This document shows, piece after piece, positions 20,936 to 22,553 of a DNA stretch of 22,553 nt. Source of the DNA: Gemmatimonadaceae bacterium (GTDB taxonomy: Bacteria > Latescibacterota > UBA2968 > UBA8231); assembly GCA_002726335.1 (NCBI GenBank), contig PBSR01000273.1, positions 1 through 22,553 on the forward strand, written 5' to 3'. Within the stretch, counting starts at the first letter, position 1, and each line of letters begins with the position of its first letter. The notes below the pieces were generated by a model. It made no database searches. It was given only the letters and a program-made list of their open reading frames with translations, and was not told the origin of the DNA. The position numbers and the translations under genes were made by a program.

Positions 20936-22553
20936 CTACTCGGGCAGAAGCAGGGCTGCCTCCTCGAGTGTTTCAAAGGCGCCGGCCAGTTCATCTGCAG
21001 CGCGACTGGCGTATTGCGGCCAGTCTCCGTTTGTGGCGTCCATGCCGCGGACGGCGTAGGGCAATCTCAGGATGGTGAACTCCTCGAGGGCACCCGCCTG
21101 TTGCAGGCGGCGAGCATCTGCATAGGCGAGTTCCCAGCTCTCCCAGCGCCCTACGAGCAGGCGGTTGTAGAACTCTCCCCGGACCTCGACCGGACTGAAG
21201 AACGCCGCCTCGCCGCGATCGCGAAGGGTCTGCAGGGTGGATTCCGCCCAGCGGCTGCCAGGTGGGTAGGAGGCGACACGTACGCTGTACGGCCGGTCGC
21301 TGACGACGACGCCAGCCGTCGCCGCCGGCACCACCGGCTCCTCTCGTGGCAGCTCCGAAGGCTCCGGAACTGTGGCAAGGGCCGCCGGTGCCGGGGTTGG
21401 CGCCGCCACAGGTCGTGGTACAGAGCGTGGTGCCGTGCCGACCAGCTCGACGACGACGGTCTCGGCCAGCCTGGATGCAGGAGGGGGGGACGCCTCGTCC
21501 AGCAACGTCCTTGCCCAGGACCAGGCCCCCGATTGCCAGAGCCCTCCCGCGAGCACGACGAGCAGTGCGCCATAGGCCAGGACCCGACGCACAGGATGGA
21601 ATTCAGCCTCCTCGTCGTCGTAGTAACCATCCTCGGGCTGCTCGTCATCCTCTGACCAGCTTTCCGCGTCCCGGGGCTTCTCCTCACCGGTGTCCCACGT
21701 CTGCTCGTGCCGCGGCCTGTCTTCCATGCCCCCGCCCAGACCCAGTCTCTGCCTGAACCGTCGGGACCAATCCTGCACACGCTGTTCGGTGGTCCGCTCG
21801 GGCGTGGCGACATCGCTGCCGTAGGCGTAGTAGGCGTTGTAGCCGAGATCCTGGTAGTCTGAGCTCATTTCGGCACGAATGCCGTTGAGGACAACTCCGA
21901 GCAGTTCGATTTCCACCGAACGCATCAGAGTGGTCGAACGTTTCAGGGAGGTGCGGGCCACGTCTCCTGCCTTGTAGACCATCAGGGCGCCGTCGAGTCT
22001 CTTGCCGAGAATCGCCGCGTCGGTCACATGCAGAATGGGTGGTGTGTCGATGAGAATGACGTCGTAGGCTTCCCGCAGTTCGTCGAGAAACTCCGCCATG
22101 CGGCGTGAGTTCAGCAGCTCGGCCGGGTTTGGCGGGATGGCACCCGAGGTGATGATGTGCAGATTGCTGATGCCCTGTGTCTGCAGGATATCCTCCATAC
22201 CCATGCCACCGGTGACGATATCGGTCACCGTGCGCACAACGTCCTGCCATTTATAGTTGCCCACAACGACCTCGGTGACCCCTGGCTCCTTGTCGAGTCC
22301 GAAGAGCCTCGCCGTCGATGGCTTGCGCAGATCACAGTCGACCAGCAGGGTCCTCTTGCCGAGTTGGGCCATCGTCATCGACAGGTTGGCGATCGTCGTC
22401 GACTTGCCTTCGTGGTGCATGGAACTGGTCACCATGAAGCACTTGACGCCCTTCTCCACGGTGACGAACTCAATATTGGTGCGCAGCGTGCGATACGTCT
22501 CGGCCAGCGTTGACTGCGGGTCGAAGTAAGCCACCAGCTGTGCCTTGCGCTGC
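20936..22553 (-). CDS. BY-kinase (CpsD/Wzc-type tyrosine autokinase) with C-terminal transmembrane segment and SPOR domain; 5' end outside window
   Basis: The frame is open to the window edge, so the N-terminus is missing; residues are numbered from the in-frame GTG at 22534. AETYRTLRTNI (11-21) opens the bacterial tyrosine-kinase domain. Walker A is SSMHHEGKST (Lys44), Walker A' is LLVDCDLRKPS (Asp66, Asp68) and Walker B is VILIDTPP (159-166). A tyrosine-rich tail, YNAYYAYG (232-239) and GYYDD (303-307), is the probable autophosphorylation cluster. An acidic linker, one transmembrane helix (about 318-336, preceded by HPVRR), a Pro/Ala-rich spacer and a SPOR domain (about 414-495: PYSVRVASYPPGSRWAE, FYNRLLVGRWESWELAYADARRLQ) follow. 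The kinase should be cytoplasmic and control polysaccharide chain length or export. SPOR domains bind denuded peptidoglycan glycans in the periplasm, and the topology fits. An upstream Wzz-like domain may precede the window edge. It stops in TAG 152 bp before fliG. Confidence 0.9.
   Translation of the reverse strand, partial: QRKAQLVAYFDPQSTLAETYRTLRTNIEFVTVEKGVKCFMVTSSMHHEGKSTTIANLSMTMAQLGKRTLLVDCDLRKPSTARLFGLDKEPGVTEVVVGNYKWQDVVRTVTDIVTGGMGMEDILQTQGISNLHIITSGAIPPNPAELLNSRRMAEFLDELREAYDVILIDTPPILHVTDAAILGKRLDGALMVYKAGDVARTSLKRSTTLMRSVEIELLGVVLNGIRAEMSSDYQDLGYNAYYAYGSDVATPERTTEQRVQDWSRRFRQRLGLGGGMEDRPRHEQTWDTGEEKPRDAESWSEDDEQPEDGYYDDEEAEFHPVRRVLAYGALLVVLAGGLWQSGAWSWARTLLDEASPPPASRLAETVVVELVGTAPRSVPRPVAAPTPAPAALATVPEPSELPREEPVVPAATAGVVVSDRPYSVRVASYPPGSRWAESTLQTLRDRGEAAFFSPVEVRGEFYNRLLVGRWESWELAYADARRLQQAGALEEFTILRLPYAVRGMDATNGDWPQYASRAADELAGAFETLEEAALLLPE

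Noticed and set aside
1..22553. tRNA, rRNA, CRISPR arrays, insertion sequences, prophage or integron features
   Set aside because: Looked for repeated spacers, transposase or integrase motifs, terminal inverted repeats and tRNA-like cloverleaves; none was found by eye.

Overview
This is a GC-rich chromosomal window from what looks like a Gram-negative, flagellated, polysaccharide-producing environmental bacterium. A fliG gene, a WecA-type initiating transferase, a lipid-linked repeat-unit flippase, an O-antigen ligase/polymerase-like protein and a bacterial tyrosine kinase with a SPOR domain all fit a diderm with peptidoglycan. The phylum cannot be fixed from the sequence. The enolase-superfamily, heparinase-like and multiple DegT genes would suit uncultivated lineages such as Latescibacterota, but that is only a guess. 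No tRNA, rRNA, CRISPR array, insertion sequence or phage gene was seen. Coding density is very high, and the longest intergenic stretch is about 152 bp.

Layout. (1) 1-3934 is a catabolic edge: the 3' end of an enolase-superfamily gene (+), a heparinase II/III-like protein (-) and an acetyl-CoA-synthetase-like ligase (+) divergent from it. (2) 3990-7095 is a tight three-gene minus-strand operon: a MauE-like membrane protein fused to a thioredoxin domain, a DegT-type aminotransferase and an unrecognised protein coupled to it by a TGATG overlap. (3) 7197-9277 holds two plus-strand glycosyltransferases (GT4, GT2) overlapping by ATGA. (4) 9328-19603 is a nine-gene minus-strand surface-polysaccharide cluster. 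In transcription order it reads: ligase/polymerase, GT4, exported PHP-domain protein, WbqC-like protein, PIG-L deacetylase (in-frame TAG), two sugar aminotransferases, WecA-like transferase and flippase (frameshifted). (5) 19739-22553 holds fliG (frameshifted near its start) and, upstream of it, a tyrosine autokinase that carries a transmembrane segment and a SPOR domain and runs off the window edge.

Working model. The aminotransferases, PIG-L and WbqC-like proteins probably make or modify an amino sugar. WecA starts the lipid-linked repeat, the GT4/GT2 enzymes extend it, the flippase exports it, and the Wzy/WaaL-like protein polymerises or ligates it. The tyrosine kinase is the likely regulator of polymer assembly. 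Its SPOR domain could tie this to peptidoglycan or division sites, and the adjacent fliG, behind a sigma-28-like promoter, puts motility and polysaccharide genes side by side.

Three otherwise well-conserved genes (fliG, flippase, PIG-L) each carry one single-nucleotide lesion. This is either sequence error or genuine recent inactivation, and the raw data need checking before any functional conclusion.
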